This document shows, one piece after another, positions 1 to 7,331 of a stretch of DNA of 12,902 nucleotides. Below the pieces are notes generated by a model. That model had not been told where the DNA came from. It did no database searches and worked only from the letters and a program-made list of their open reading frames with translations. Position 1 is the first letter of the stretch, and each line of letters opens with the position of its first letter. A program made the position numbers and the translations under genes. This stretch comes from Bacillota bacterium (lineage in GTDB: Bacteria; Bacillota_A; Clostridia; Clostridiales; Clostridiaceae): the NCBI GenBank assembly GCA_021837545.1, contig JAKBFR010000062.1, positions 1 through 12,902 on the forward strand, written 5' to 3'.

Positions 1-80
1 AAGTGCGTTTAAAATTGAAAAATATTCAAAATAATATATGTGGCATTTCAAATATTTAGAGTTTTTGTTCTAAACCGAAA

Positions 81-110
81 AGGAGCATCGCTCCTGATTA
101 AAATTTAATC
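81..110 (-). terminator. Twin small hairpins, possible second terminator
   Basis: Seen on the plus strand: AGGAGC-atc-GCTCCT (81-95), directly followed by the near-palindrome GATTAAA-a-TTTAATC (96-110). Read on the minus strand, the GC-richer hairpin is followed by TTTTC, so it could be a back-up terminator for the operon that ends at 206. Its T-tract is short. It could instead belong to a gene left of the window. Confidence 0.4.
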
Positions 111-150
111 ATTTTGCGACACTCCCTTCAGGTTTCACTTGATATTTAAT

Positions 151-181
151 AAAAGATACTGAATAAATAACAAATCAGTAT
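151..181 (-). terminator. Probable intrinsic terminator of the transporter operon
   Basis: On the minus strand, 25 nt after the lipoprotein stop codon, ATACTGA (175-181) pairs perfectly with TCAGTAT (156-162) across a 12-nt loop, and CTTTTATT follows. The stem is 7 bp and AT-rich, so it is moderate in strength, but position and orientation fit an operon-end terminator. Confidence 0.5.
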
Positions 182-205
182 TCTAATCTATTTTGAGCCA
201 TATAC

Positions 206-1216
206 CTAATTTAAATTTTCAACAATTTCTGACGCATCAAATGACTTCTTAAGTAATCCTTTTTTCACAAGCCAATCTATATTATCTTGCCATACCTTTG
301 TATCTTGAGATAAAAATTGTGCATCTTTTGTTTCCATAACAGGAATTAAAGTATTAAAACTCTTCTTTTCAACACTTTCAGAAAGTGGGAAGTTTTCTGC
401 ATTTTGATTTTTCATTAATATTTGAAGAGATTCATCTGGATTAGCTTTCATATCTTCAAAACCTTTTTTAGATGCTTTTAAAAATCTTTTTATTTTATCA
501 GAATTTTTATTTAGATTATCTTCACCTGCTATAAATACAAGTTCATAGTAGTTAGGGACTCCATATTCAGTTGGTGAGAAGTAATTTAAATCAAATCCTT
601 GTTCTTCTAAAGCTGGAACTTCATGATTTACAAGACATCCTATAGTTGCATCTACATTTCCAGTTGTCATTGAGCTCATAAGATCAAATCCAACATCAAC
701 TGTTTGCGCTGAGTCTTTCTTCTCACCCACATTTTCAAGCATTGTAGAAATAATAGATTCAGAAAGTGCTGTTCCACCATATCCTATTTTCTTACCAACT
801 AAATCTTTTGGGCTTTTAATATTCTTATCTTTTAATGAAACCACTACGCTTAAAGGTGATTGAACAATCGTCCCTACAGCCTTTATAGGAATATTTTCAT
901 TTCCCCTTGCCATTACTGTATCTTGTAAATAGTAAATACCTAAATCAGCCTTTCCAGCTGCAGTAAGTGCAATTGCATCATTTGTATTTGCAGGAAATTG
1001 AATATTTACTTTTAATCCTTCTTGTTCATAATATCCCTTTTCTATAGCTGTATAAATAAATCCATGAACTGCATTAGGATACCAATCTAAGACGATATTA
1101 ACCTCCTCAAGTTTTTTCTTTGTATTTGTTTCTGATTTGTTATCTGTTTTATTACAACCTACCATTGCAAACGTCATTAAACATGACATTGCTAAAGCTA
1201 AAATTCTTTTATTCAT
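206..1216 (-). CDS. thiY: ABC transporter substrate-binding lipoprotein, NMT1/THI5-like (ThiY-type)
   Basis: Extracellular lipoprotein predicted to capture a thiamine pyrimidine precursor (the formylaminopyrimidine/HMP type bound by ThiY relatives) and pass it to the permease. The N-terminus has a lysine/arginine start, a hydrophobic core and a lipobox ending MVGC, with Cys21 as the lipidation site. The mature part opens with the family pattern LDWYPN (43-48), then a GYYEQEGL segment (61-68) and NTNDAIAL-type ligand-domain sequence, typical of the NMT1/THI5 fold. The length of 336 aa is normal for the family. The start is supported by AAGGAG 8 nt upstream. It lies 2 nt after the permease stop as the last gene of the riboswitch-controlled operon. 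The substrate is inferred from family plus riboswitch; intact thiamine or another thiazole or pyrimidine salvage compound is possible. The gene symbol is by analogy. Confidence 0.85.
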   Translation of the reverse strand: MNKRILALAMSCLMTFAMVGCNKTDNKSETNTKKKLEEVNIVLDWYPNAVHGFIYTAIEKGYYEQEGLKVNIQFPANTNDAIALTAAGKADLGIYYLQDTVMARGNENIPIKAVGTIVQSPLSVVVSLKDKNIKSPKDLVGKKIGYGGTALSESIISTMLENVGEKKDSAQTVDVGFDLMSSMTTGNVDATIGCLVNHEVPALEEQGFDLNYFSPTEYGVPNYYELVFIAGEDNLNKNSDKIKRFLKASKKGFEDMKANPDESLQILMKNQNAENFPLSESVEKKSFNTLIPVMETKDAQFLSQDTKVWQDNIDWLVKKGLLKKSFDASEIVENLN

Positions 1217-1218
1217 AA

Positions 1219-1962
1219 TTAAATCTCCTTTCTCCAGTTAATTATTTTTTTCTCAAGTATATTTACAATTGCAACTACGATCATAGCCACAACTGATAAT
1301 AACACAATAGGTGCAAATACCCCTGCTCCATCTAATTGACTCATCATTCTTTTACTAAAATAACCTAGTCCACTTTGTGCTCCAAGCCATTCAGCTATTG
1401 CTGCACCAATTATGCTAAGTGGTATTGCCATCTTTATTGCTGAAAAGAAATATGGCAAGCTTGTCGGAATTTTAAGTTTTATGAAAATGTCCTTTTTACT
1501 TGCACCATAAGTTATTAAAAGCTCTTCCATTTCTCTTTTTGTAGATTTAAATCCATCATAAACTGTTATAGTAATTGGGAAAAATGTTATCAATATTGTT
1601 ACCAAAACCTTACTCCATATACTGTATCCAAACCAGAGCACAAAAAGAGGTGCGATAGCTGTTGTTGGTATGGTTTGAGATGCTATTATAATTGGATATA
1701 ATGCATTTTCTATTTTCTCATTCCTATCCATTAAAACAGCAAGAGCTAATCCAAATATAATAGAAATAATCAATCCAAGCCCTGTTACTCCCATTGTTGC
1801 TGGCAAATGTACCGTAAATAAAGGCTCGCGAAGAATCCATAATTTCACCAAAATTTGTGTTGGCGATGGCAATATGTAATGAGCATTTATTATCATAGCA
1901 ATGATTTGCCAAAGTCCTAGTATCACTATCATTAATATGATTGATGGTAAGTTCTTCTTCAT
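1219..1962 (-). CDS. thiX: ABC transporter permease (ThiX-type, BPD_transp_1)
   Basis: Inner-membrane permease of the thiamine-precursor transporter. About six hydrophobic segments are visible near residues 7-25, 57-78, 88-110, 118-137, 173-192 and 215-235. Between the fourth and fifth lies the EAA coupling loop (about 147-170: a Glu-rich start, YGAS, then KLKIP and SLP), which docks onto the ATPase. The length of 247 aa is typical of SsuC/TauC/ThiX permeases. The ATG overlaps the TGA of the upstream ATPase gene by 4 nt (ATGA), and a GGTGGAG Shine-Dalgarno sits just upstream, so the two are translationally coupled. Sequence alone would not separate it from a sulfonate or taurine permease. The TPP riboswitch and the NMT1-type partner make the thiamine assignment. 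Confidence 0.85.
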   Translation of the reverse strand: MKKNLPSIILMIVILGLWQIIAMIINAHYILPSPTQILVKLWILREPLFTVHLPATMGVTGLGLIISIIFGLALAVLMDRNEKIENALYPIIIASQTIPTTAIAPLFVLWFGYSIWSKVLVTILITFFPITITVYDGFKSTKREMEELLITYGASKKDIFIKLKIPTSLPYFFSAIKMAIPLSIIGAAIAEWLGAQSGLGYFSKRMMSQLDGAGVFAPIVLLSVVAMIVVAIVNILEKKIINWRKEI

Positions 1963-2711
1963 ATCTCCACCTTCTGTCTAAGTCTACTTATAAGCTTTTC
2001 TTTTAATTCTACAATTTCAGGTTTTTGTAAATCACTTCTGCTTCTTGGATAGTCAAGATGAATCTCGATTTTTTCCATATGAGTTATAGGTCTATCCTGA
2101 ATTATAAGTATTGATTTTGAAAGAAAAATAGCCTCTTCAACATCATGGGTTATAAATAATATTGTTTTATTAAAATGCTTCCATTCTTCTAAAAGCCATT
2201 CTTGCATTGAAATTCTTGTAAGAGAATCTAATGCACTAAAGGGTTCATCTAAAAGTAATAGTTCAGAACCTGTTAAAAGCGTTCTTGCAAAAGATACTCT
2301 TTGCTTCATACCTCCAGATAAATCTTTTGGAAACTTATCCTTATAATCAGAAAGTCCAACTTCTTTAAGAATCTCAAGTACTCTATTTTCTCTTTCACTT
2401 TTATTTATTTTCTGTACCTCCATTGGAAGAGACAGATTCTTACCTATTGTCCTCCACGGGAAAAGTAAATCTTTTTGAGGCATATAGGCACTGTAATTTT
2501 TAATATTTTCAATAGAATCTTCATTTATAAAAATTTCACCACTCTGCATTTTTTCTAGCCCATTTATTAATCTAAAAATAGTACTTTTACCACAACCACT
2601 TGTACCTATAATTGAGATAAATTCACCTTTTTTCACAGAAAATGATAAGTTTTCAATCATCGTATAATCATCTTCTGGGTATTTAAATGTTACATCTTTG
2701 AATTCAAGCAT
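1959..2711 (-). CDS. thiZ: ABC transporter ATP-binding protein (ThiZ-type)
   Basis: Cytoplasmic ATPase that powers the transporter encoded by the next two genes. All ABC motifs are intact: Walker A GTSGCGKST (36-44), Q-loop glutamine in MPQKD (Q79), signature LSGGMKQR (131-138), Walker B LLLLDE (151-156), D-loop SALD and switch histidine ITHD (H189). The length of 250 aa is standard for the nitrate/sulfonate/thiamine-precursor group. The start is the ATG at 2711 (MLEFKDV), because AAGGAG lies 9 nt upstream. A longer frame opening at 2759 would begin inside the attenuator hairpin, and an ATG at 2720 directly abuts the Shine-Dalgarno. It is the first gene of the operon and is controlled by the TPP riboswitch and terminator in its leader. 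Confidence 0.9.
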   Translation of the reverse strand: MLEFKDVTFKYPEDDYTMIENLSFSVKKGEFISIIGTSGCGKSTIFRLINGLEKMQSGEIFINEDSIENIKNYSAYMPQKDLLFPWRTIGKNLSLPMEVQKINKSERENRVLEILKEVGLSDYKDKFPKDLSGGMKQRVSFARTLLTGSELLLLDEPFSALDSLTRISMQEWLLEEWKHFNKTILFITHDVEEAIFLSKSILIIQDRPITHMEKIEIHLDYPRSRSDLQKPEIVELKEKLISRLRQKVEI

Positions 2712-2745
2712 TTTTATCATCTCCTTATAAATTTTATACAAAAAA

Positions 2746-2774
2746 AAGCTTTCTACCACAAAGATAGAAAGCTT
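2746..2774 (-). terminator. Attenuator terminator of the TPP riboswitch
   Basis: On the minus strand, AAGCTTTCTA (2765-2774) and TAGAAAGCTT (2746-2755) form a perfect 10-bp stem with a 9-nt loop, followed by an unbroken run of eight T (2740-2747). It sits between the riboswitch and the ATPase start codon. This is the arrangement expected when TPP binding favours premature transcription termination. The stem is AT-rich but complete. Confidence 0.85.
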
Positions 2775-2796
2775 GAACTATTTCTTATATAAAATC

Positions 2797-2819
2797 ACAA
2801 TTCTTCCATGCAAAATTGT
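2797..2819 (-). other. Linker hairpin between aptamer and attenuator
   Basis: ACAATT (2797-2802) and AATTGT (2814-2819) can pair over an 11-nt loop in the leader RNA, between the aptamer and the terminator. It may be an independent linker hairpin or part of the antiterminator fold. I could not identify a clear long antiterminator by eye. Confidence 0.35.
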
Positions 2820-2832
2820 ATAATAGACAAAC

Positions 2833-2916
2833 TCACTTCCCTGCGTTGGTCCTAACCACATCAGGTTCAAAGGGTTAAGCTAGTAGCTCTCTCAGCTTTT
2901 TAAGGCACCCCTAGGA
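2833..2916 (-). promoter_or_regulatory. TPP riboswitch (THI element)
   Basis: The minus strand carries the conserved TPP aptamer signatures in order: GGGGTGCC at the start of the aptamer, GCTGAGA, ACCCTTTGAACCTGAT, then GGTTAGGACCAACGC and AGGGAAG at the 3' end. In known THI elements these bind thiamine pyrophosphate and lower expression of thiamine genes. A 10-bp hairpin with a T-run follows 60 nt downstream, so control is most likely by transcription termination. The downstream genes form a ThiXYZ-type transporter, which agrees with the call. Confidence 0.96.
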
Positions 2917-2931
2917 ATAATTTCAATTCAA

Positions 2932-2960
2932 ATTATATAATACTATCATACTAAAGTAAA
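2932..2960 (-). promoter_or_regulatory. Promoter of the thiamine transporter operon
   Basis: On the minus strand a -35 hexamer TTTACT (2955-2960) and a perfect -10 TATAAT (2932-2937) are 17 bp apart, the ideal spacing for the housekeeping sigma factor. Transcription would begin near 2925, about 10 nt before the riboswitch. The gene-free stretch 2712-3053 is thus explained by promoter, riboswitch, attenuator and the terminator of the dynamin operon. Confidence 0.75.
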
Positions 2961-2991
2961 TGTATTTTTATTACTCTCAACATTTACTTTT

Positions 2992-3033
2992 AAAAAGAAT
3001 AACTGATTCACTTGCAACTAAGCAAATTATTCT
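2992..3033 (-). terminator. Probable terminator of the dynamin operon
   Basis: On the minus strand, 20 nt after the stop codon of the last dynamin gene, AGAATAA (3027-3033) pairs with TTATTCT (2996-3002), and an inner TTGC/GCAA hairpin (3022-3025 with 3012-3015) extends it. The stem runs into TTTTT. It has an internal loop and an AT-rich outer stem, so strength is uncertain. Read-through into the transporter leader is possible. Confidence 0.45.
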
Positions 3034-3053
3034 GCAGTCTATAATTCCTATTT

Positions 3054-4853
3054 TTATAAAGACATAAATAAGCATTTATGTAATAAAAACTCTATCTCTT
3101 TTTTATATCTAACTAACTCCTCTGAGCTTATATTTTCTAATGCCTTTTCATTAGTACTAAATTCTTCACTTAGTTCATCAAATAAAGATATTATTTCCTC
3201 TTTATTAGTTTCTTTCAATTCATCCAAGTATTTTCTTATGGCACGCTCAACATCATTGGCCCAATTATCTATAGCTTCTATTGATATTTCATTTATTTTC
3301 GTTTGCCAAGTTAATGAATCATATAAGAAAAATATTGAATCTGTGAAAACATTTAATGATTCTGTGATTCCCTTTATAGATGTGGCTTTTATAGTTTTTA
3401 CTAAATGATTTAAATTATTAGTTCTTACTCCAATAGATGTTCTTTCTAAAACATTTGTAAGCTTCTTTAAATTTTTGCTATATGCATTAATCTTTTTAAC
3501 TTTCCCATTGTTTCTTTTAGAAGCTTTTCTAAACATTTCCCCCATAACTTGTTTTATATTGTCGCCAATATGTTTTTCTATAATTCCTTCCATAACTTTA
3601 GTATACGAAGGAGTATTTATTCTTACCTTATTTTCTAATTTAGTAATTTCTATATTTAACATATTATCAATAACTCTATCTAAAGAAATAATTTCATCTT
3701 CAATATAAGTTAATAAATTTTCAGTTTGTTCATTTGTAAGCTTTGGTACATAATAATGTTGCATTAGAGCAAAAGTTTCTTCTTTCATAGACCATTTACT
3801 TTCATCATTTATGTATTCTGTGATTAATTCTTTAATCTTAATATCAGACTTATCTATAAGCTTTATAGATTTTATTTTTATTCTTGTAAAAGCTTTATCT
3901 ATTGTTCCTAATATATTCTCTTTTTTATCTAAAAATTCTTTAATTATATTTATTCTTTCTTCTACATTTTCTTTCTCACATTCAATATTAGCAATTTTAG
4001 AATTAATCTTTATATCACATTCACCCAATATGTAATCTTGATAGTTTTTCAATATTTTTGAAAGTTCTTCCTTCTTATTAGGGTCATTGACCCTTTCATA
4101 AATATAATCCCAAAGTTTTTTTGTATCTGGGTTCTTTTCACTACTACTTTCTATAAAAAATGATTTTACATCTTTGTGTATACATTCATTAACACTTTTT
4201 TTGATTTCACATATTCTCTTATTATCCTCTTGAACATCTTTTGGGCACATGTTTATAGCTAAAATAACTTCCACATTATCATTTATAATTTCTCCAACAT
4301 ATTTTAAAAATTGAAAGTCATCGTCTCCAAGTCCAACTCTATAAGAAACAACATATACAACAAAGTCACTTTCTGGTATAAACTCTTTTAAAACTTCCTC
4401 ATGCTCGCTTATAAGAGAACCATATCCTGGAGTATCAAAAAGTCTCATTCCACTATAGTTATTTTTTTTACAGTATACAACATATTTTAACCTATTTAAA
4501 TTTTCATTTGGTTTTACTGTAAAGACCTCAAACTTATCCTTATCTAAAATTTCAATACTTGAATCCTTATTTATTGCTATAAAAGACTCTTCTGAGTCGC
4601 TATCTATAACAACTTCAGTAACAACTCCTGTTGTTGGTTTAACACTTTCGACTAATACCCTTTTATCAAATATGCTATTTATTAAAGCACTTTTCCCTGA
4701 GCTCGTTTCCCCTAGCATAACAACATAATGAGCTGGATTAATTATTCTCTCTTTTACTAATAAATTTTTAGAAGTAATATCTTCATTTTCAATTATATTA
4801 ACAACTTTATCAATTCTTTTTTGTCTATCTACACAACTTTTAAAAAAATCCAT
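3054..4853 (-). CDS. Dynamin-family large GTPase, 599 aa (third GTPase of operon)
   Basis: GTP-hydrolysing dynamin-like protein, last gene of the four-gene operon. GTPase motifs: G1/P-loop GETSSGKSA (48-56), switch I threonines in KPTTG (72-76), G3 DTPGYG (140-145) and a G4-like INMCPKD (200-206) that departs from the usual (N/T)KxD. From about residue 260 the chain is highly charged and helical, as in dynamin stalks. A modest hydrophobic patch near 499-516 (NVFTDSIFFLYDSL) is the only candidate tip for membrane contact, and no clear transmembrane segment exists. The length fits single-unit bacterial dynamins. The start follows AAAGGAG with 7-nt spacing, and only 1 nt separates it from the previous stop, so it is almost certainly co-translated with the 593-aa GTPase. 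Its P-loop and switch I resemble the 841-aa protein more than the 593-aa one. The biological role is not shown by sequence: membrane tethering, repair or phage defence are options. Confidence 0.88.
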   Translation of the reverse strand: MDFFKSCVDRQKRIDKVVNIIENEDITSKNLLVKERIINPAHYVVMLGETSSGKSALINSIFDKRVLVESVKPTTGVVTEVVIDSDSEESFIAINKDSSIEILDKDKFEVFTVKPNENLNRLKYVVYCKKNNYSGMRLFDTPGYGSLISEHEEVLKEFIPESDFVVYVVSYRVGLGDDDFQFLKYVGEIINDNVEVILAINMCPKDVQEDNKRICEIKKSVNECIHKDVKSFFIESSSEKNPDTKKLWDYIYERVNDPNKKEELSKILKNYQDYILGECDIKINSKIANIECEKENVEERINIIKEFLDKKENILGTIDKAFTRIKIKSIKLIDKSDIKIKELITEYINDESKWSMKEETFALMQHYYVPKLTNEQTENLLTYIEDEIISLDRVIDNMLNIEITKLENKVRINTPSYTKVMEGIIEKHIGDNIKQVMGEMFRKASKRNNGKVKKINAYSKNLKKLTNVLERTSIGVRTNNLNHLVKTIKATSIKGITESLNVFTDSIFFLYDSLTWQTKINEISIEAIDNWANDVERAIRKYLDELKETNKEEIISLFDELSEEFSTNEKALENISSEELVRYKKEIEFLLHKCLFMSL

Positions 4854-4854
4854 T

Positions 4855-6636
4855 TCATTTCTCCTTTTGGCCCTCTAGTCCATTAATTAATCCATTTAAA
4901 ATTTTCGAATCCTCTTCAAACTCTAAAATATGGCCTTCATTATAAGTAACTTCATATTGCTTTTCTATAATTTCCATATCTTCTTTAAAAGTCTTTTCTA
5001 ATTTATTTTTTAATTCTTTTATAGAATCATCTACATCCTTACCTTTTGCTCTTAAGTCATCAATAATTTCTGACTTTAAGTAATTTTCTAAGTCTTCTAT
5101 CATTGGCTCTAAATCTCTTATTGTATAACTAGCTCTATTTTCAACTATCTTTGTCCGTATATGTTCTCCTATCAGAGAAAATGCTAGACTTATTCCCATC
5201 CCAACAAGAATTCCTGCTGGTCCTCCGAGTATACCTATTGCTCCAATTGTCCCAAATACCCCAGTTGATACCCCTAGTACTGTAGGCAGTGACTTCTCAT
5301 ATTTAATTGAACTCTTTTTATTAAAAAATGATATATTCTCATAAGTTCCATCGAAACCTTTTATTGTTATATCTTCAAGTGCACCATTTAAATTTTTAAC
5401 AAGTTCACTGATACTAACTAAAACTTCATCCATAATATTATTAATTGCTTTATCAGAAGTTTCTTTATATATTAAACTAAGCCTATGTCCATCTACTATT
5501 CCATTATTAATAATTCTTCTTAGTTCTAATCTTAAATTTTCAATATTTTCTTTTATTATTTTCGAAGAGTTTTCAATGATATTTTCCATCTGATCATCAG
5601 CATAAGCTCTACAATTTCTAATTTTTTTCTTATTTTCTGAAAGTATTATTTTGATTTCTTTAATTTTTTCTTCTTTTTTCAAGTCATTTTGCTCATTCTC
5701 ATTTAGAGTTAAACTTTTATAAGTATCTATTTTATCATTAATATTTTTTAGAGATTCGTTAACTCTTTGATTTAAAGTATTTATTAAATCCCTGTTATAT
5801 TCTTTTGAAATATTCTTTATCTCTTCTATAACTTTAACTATTCCACAATTATCATATAACTCAACATCTTTAGTAAATTTAGCTTTAACTGCTTCATAAA
5901 TATTTACTATATTTACATCTATTTGTTTTTCTTCATTATGAGAATAACTTATGCTACTTAATACCCCTTCATTATGCTCTTTTGCATCATTTGCATCTTC
6001 CAAGCTTTCATCATTCCACTTATTTTGGACAAAGATAGTATTTGATAACTTTGGCCATAAAGCATTTATAAAGTTTTTTTCTGTTCTTGTAATCGGAGGA
6101 TTAGTCCTAATCATAAAAATCCCAGCTACTAATTTATTTACATATTCTAATGTAGTTCTTTGATTTTCTGGTGTTAAACTTCCAACACCAGGTAAATCTA
6201 CAAGGACAATGTTGTCCTTTAAAACATCACTTTTGTTATATAATACTATTTTAGATACTTGAAGATTATTTGCTCTATTATAATCATTATGTACATACTT
6301 CTCTAAATTTTCTATATTTATATTTTCCTTATTTCCATTTAGATAATGTATTATAGCTTCATTAGTATTTTCTCCATATCTCACTTCAACTGGTACACAA
6401 GTTGTCTCATCGACATCAGTAGGCAAAATATTGTCCTCCATTAAAATAGAATTCAAAAAGCTGCTTTTACCTGCACCTTGAATACCGAGTACTGGAACAA
6501 TTATTTCTTTTTTATTTAGATTTTCAATAAAGTGCTTAAAGTACTCCCTATAATCTATACCTTGGTTCTCAGATTTAAGATACTTTTCCAATAACCCATT
6601 AAATCTCTCATCTTGTATTAAATCCATATACGTCAT
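4855..6636 (-). CDS. Dynamin-family large GTPase with membrane paddle, 593 aa
   Basis: Dynamin-like GTPase, third gene of the operon. G1 is GIQGAGKSS (51-59), switch I threonines lie in DETTC (76-80), G3 is DLPGVG (147-152) and G4 is QNKWND (204-209), a good match to canonical dynamins. Residues 280-430 are helical and coiled. Residues 450-490 form a glycine-rich hydrophobic segment (TGVFGTIGAIGILGG and following), long enough for a re-entrant hairpin and matching the membrane-insertion paddle of bacterial dynamins. It is followed by EHIRTK and more helices (505-560). This is the one GTPase of the three with an obvious membrane anchor. The start at 6636 follows GAGGAG by 8 nt; that Shine-Dalgarno lies in the last codons of the coiled-coil gene. 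An ATG at 6627 is a less likely alternative. The partner proteins may be recruited by it to the membrane (inference). Confidence 0.9.
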   Translation of the reverse strand: MTYMDLIQDERFNGLLEKYLKSENQGIDYREYFKHFIENLNKKEIIVPVLGIQGAGKSSFLNSILMEDNILPTDVDETTCVPVEVRYGENTNEAIIHYLNGNKENINIENLEKYVHNDYNRANNLQVSKIVLYNKSDVLKDNIVLVDLPGVGSLTPENQRTTLEYVNKLVAGIFMIRTNPPITRTEKNFINALWPKLSNTIFVQNKWNDESLEDANDAKEHNEGVLSSISYSHNEEKQIDVNIVNIYEAVKAKFTKDVELYDNCGIVKVIEEIKNISKEYNRDLINTLNQRVNESLKNINDKIDTYKSLTLNENEQNDLKKEEKIKEIKIILSENKKKIRNCRAYADDQMENIIENSSKIIKENIENLRLELRRIINNGIVDGHRLSLIYKETSDKAINNIMDEVLVSISELVKNLNGALEDITIKGFDGTYENISFFNKKSSIKYEKSLPTVLGVSTGVFGTIGAIGILGGPAGILVGMGISLAFSLIGEHIRTKIVENRASYTIRDLEPMIEDLENYLKSEIIDDLRAKGKDVDDSIKELKNKLEKTFKEDMEIIEKQYEVTYNEGHILEFEEDSKILNGLINGLEGQKEK

Positions 6637-6641
6637 AGTTT

Positions 6642-7331
6642 TTATCTCCTCTTCCCAAAAATCCTAGCAAAAAATGATTTATTTCCCCATTCTACTTCTT
6701 GTTGCATATTTTCTATTTTAGTATTAATGTCACCTTCTAGCTTATTTATAAGTTCTATTAATATATCTTTATCTTCTATTTTATCATTAATATGTTTGAT
6801 TTTATCTAAAATTACTTTCTTATTATTATCCAAGTTATCTCCAATAGATTTTTCTAACAAGCCTACTTTTTCCTCAATAGAATTCTCCATTAATTCTACC
6901 TTTTCTTCAATCTTATCCATATTAATATCATCTATTTTATTTAAAATAGATTCTTTATTATTTGCTGCATCCTTTACTACTTTTAAGCCTAAAATAGCCA
7001 GTCTTTCTTCTATGGATTCAAAAAGAACTTTATTTTTTTCTTTTACCATATTGCTAATAACTTCGTTTATGGTACTCTCTATAGACTTTGTTATTTTTAA
7101 TATATTATTATTTAGATCTTCAATCTTTTCTTCAAAATCTTCTTCTTGAAACTCTTGAAAATTTCCTTTTAAATCATTAATTTTCTTTTCAAGAGGTTTT
7201 AACTTTTCTATTACATCTTCTGACATATTCCTAGACACCTTAGAAAGTGAATTTATCATATCCTCTTGAATTTCATTCATTATATTTTTTGTCACTTCAT
7301 CACTTTGAATTAAAATTGATTTATTTTCCAT
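6642..7331 (-). CDS. Coiled-coil protein with basic aromatic tail, 229 aa
   Basis: I do not recognise a named family. The protein is almost wholly charged helix rich in Lys, Glu, Ile and Asn. Two adjacent 11-residue units, IEEKVELMENS (141-151) and IEEKVGLLEKS (152-162), indicate a hendecad coiled coil; ILNKIDDIN (129-137) and ILDKIKHIN (174-182) echo the same pattern. The C-terminus WGNKSFFARIFGKRR (215-229) is aromatic and strongly basic and could fold as an amphipathic membrane-binding helix. There is no signal peptide or transmembrane segment. The start ATG overlaps the end of the upstream dynamin gene by 11 nt, with AAGGAG 7 nt upstream, so translation is coupled. By position it should be a scaffold or adaptor for the GTPases (inference). 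A phasin-like or generic coiled-coil annotation would be equally uninformative. Confidence 0.85.
   Translation of the reverse strand: MENKSILIQSDEVTKNIMNEIQEDMINSLSKVSRNMSEDVIEKLKPLEKKINDLKGNFQEFQEEDFEEKIEDLNNNILKITKSIESTINEVISNMVKEKNKVLFESIEERLAILGLKVVKDAANNKESILNKIDDINMDKIEEKVELMENSIEEKVGLLEKSIGDNLDNNKKVILDKIKHINDKIEDKDILIELINKLEGDINTKIENMQQEVEWGNKSFFARIFGKRR

Larger units (their letters stand above)
1..205. other. Non-coding 3' flank of the transporter operon
   Basis: No credible gene is visible here. The stretch is very AT-rich and holds two hairpin regions, listed separately, that probably end transcription of the leftward transporter operon. The leftmost 60 bases show nothing I can assign. 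Confidence 0.6.

Noticed and set aside
1724..1912. 62-codon frame within the permease gene
   Set aside because: It overlaps the permease in another frame on the same strand; there is no independent start signal and the composition is not protein-like.
2712..2759. Upstream extension of the ATPase gene to 2759
   Set aside because: The extension begins inside the attenuator hairpin and encodes residues foreign to the family; AAGGAG is correctly spaced only for 2711.
6846..6911. Two adjacent 33-bp units as a DNA repeat of its own
   Set aside because: They are in frame in the coiled-coil gene and best explained as a protein hendecad repeat.
6727..7149. 140-codon open frame on the plus strand opposite the coiled-coil gene
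   Set aside because: It is the antisense shadow of a low-complexity Lys/Glu/Ile-rich gene, giving Ser/Leu/Ile-rich sequence; it has no family features and the real gene has strong start signals.
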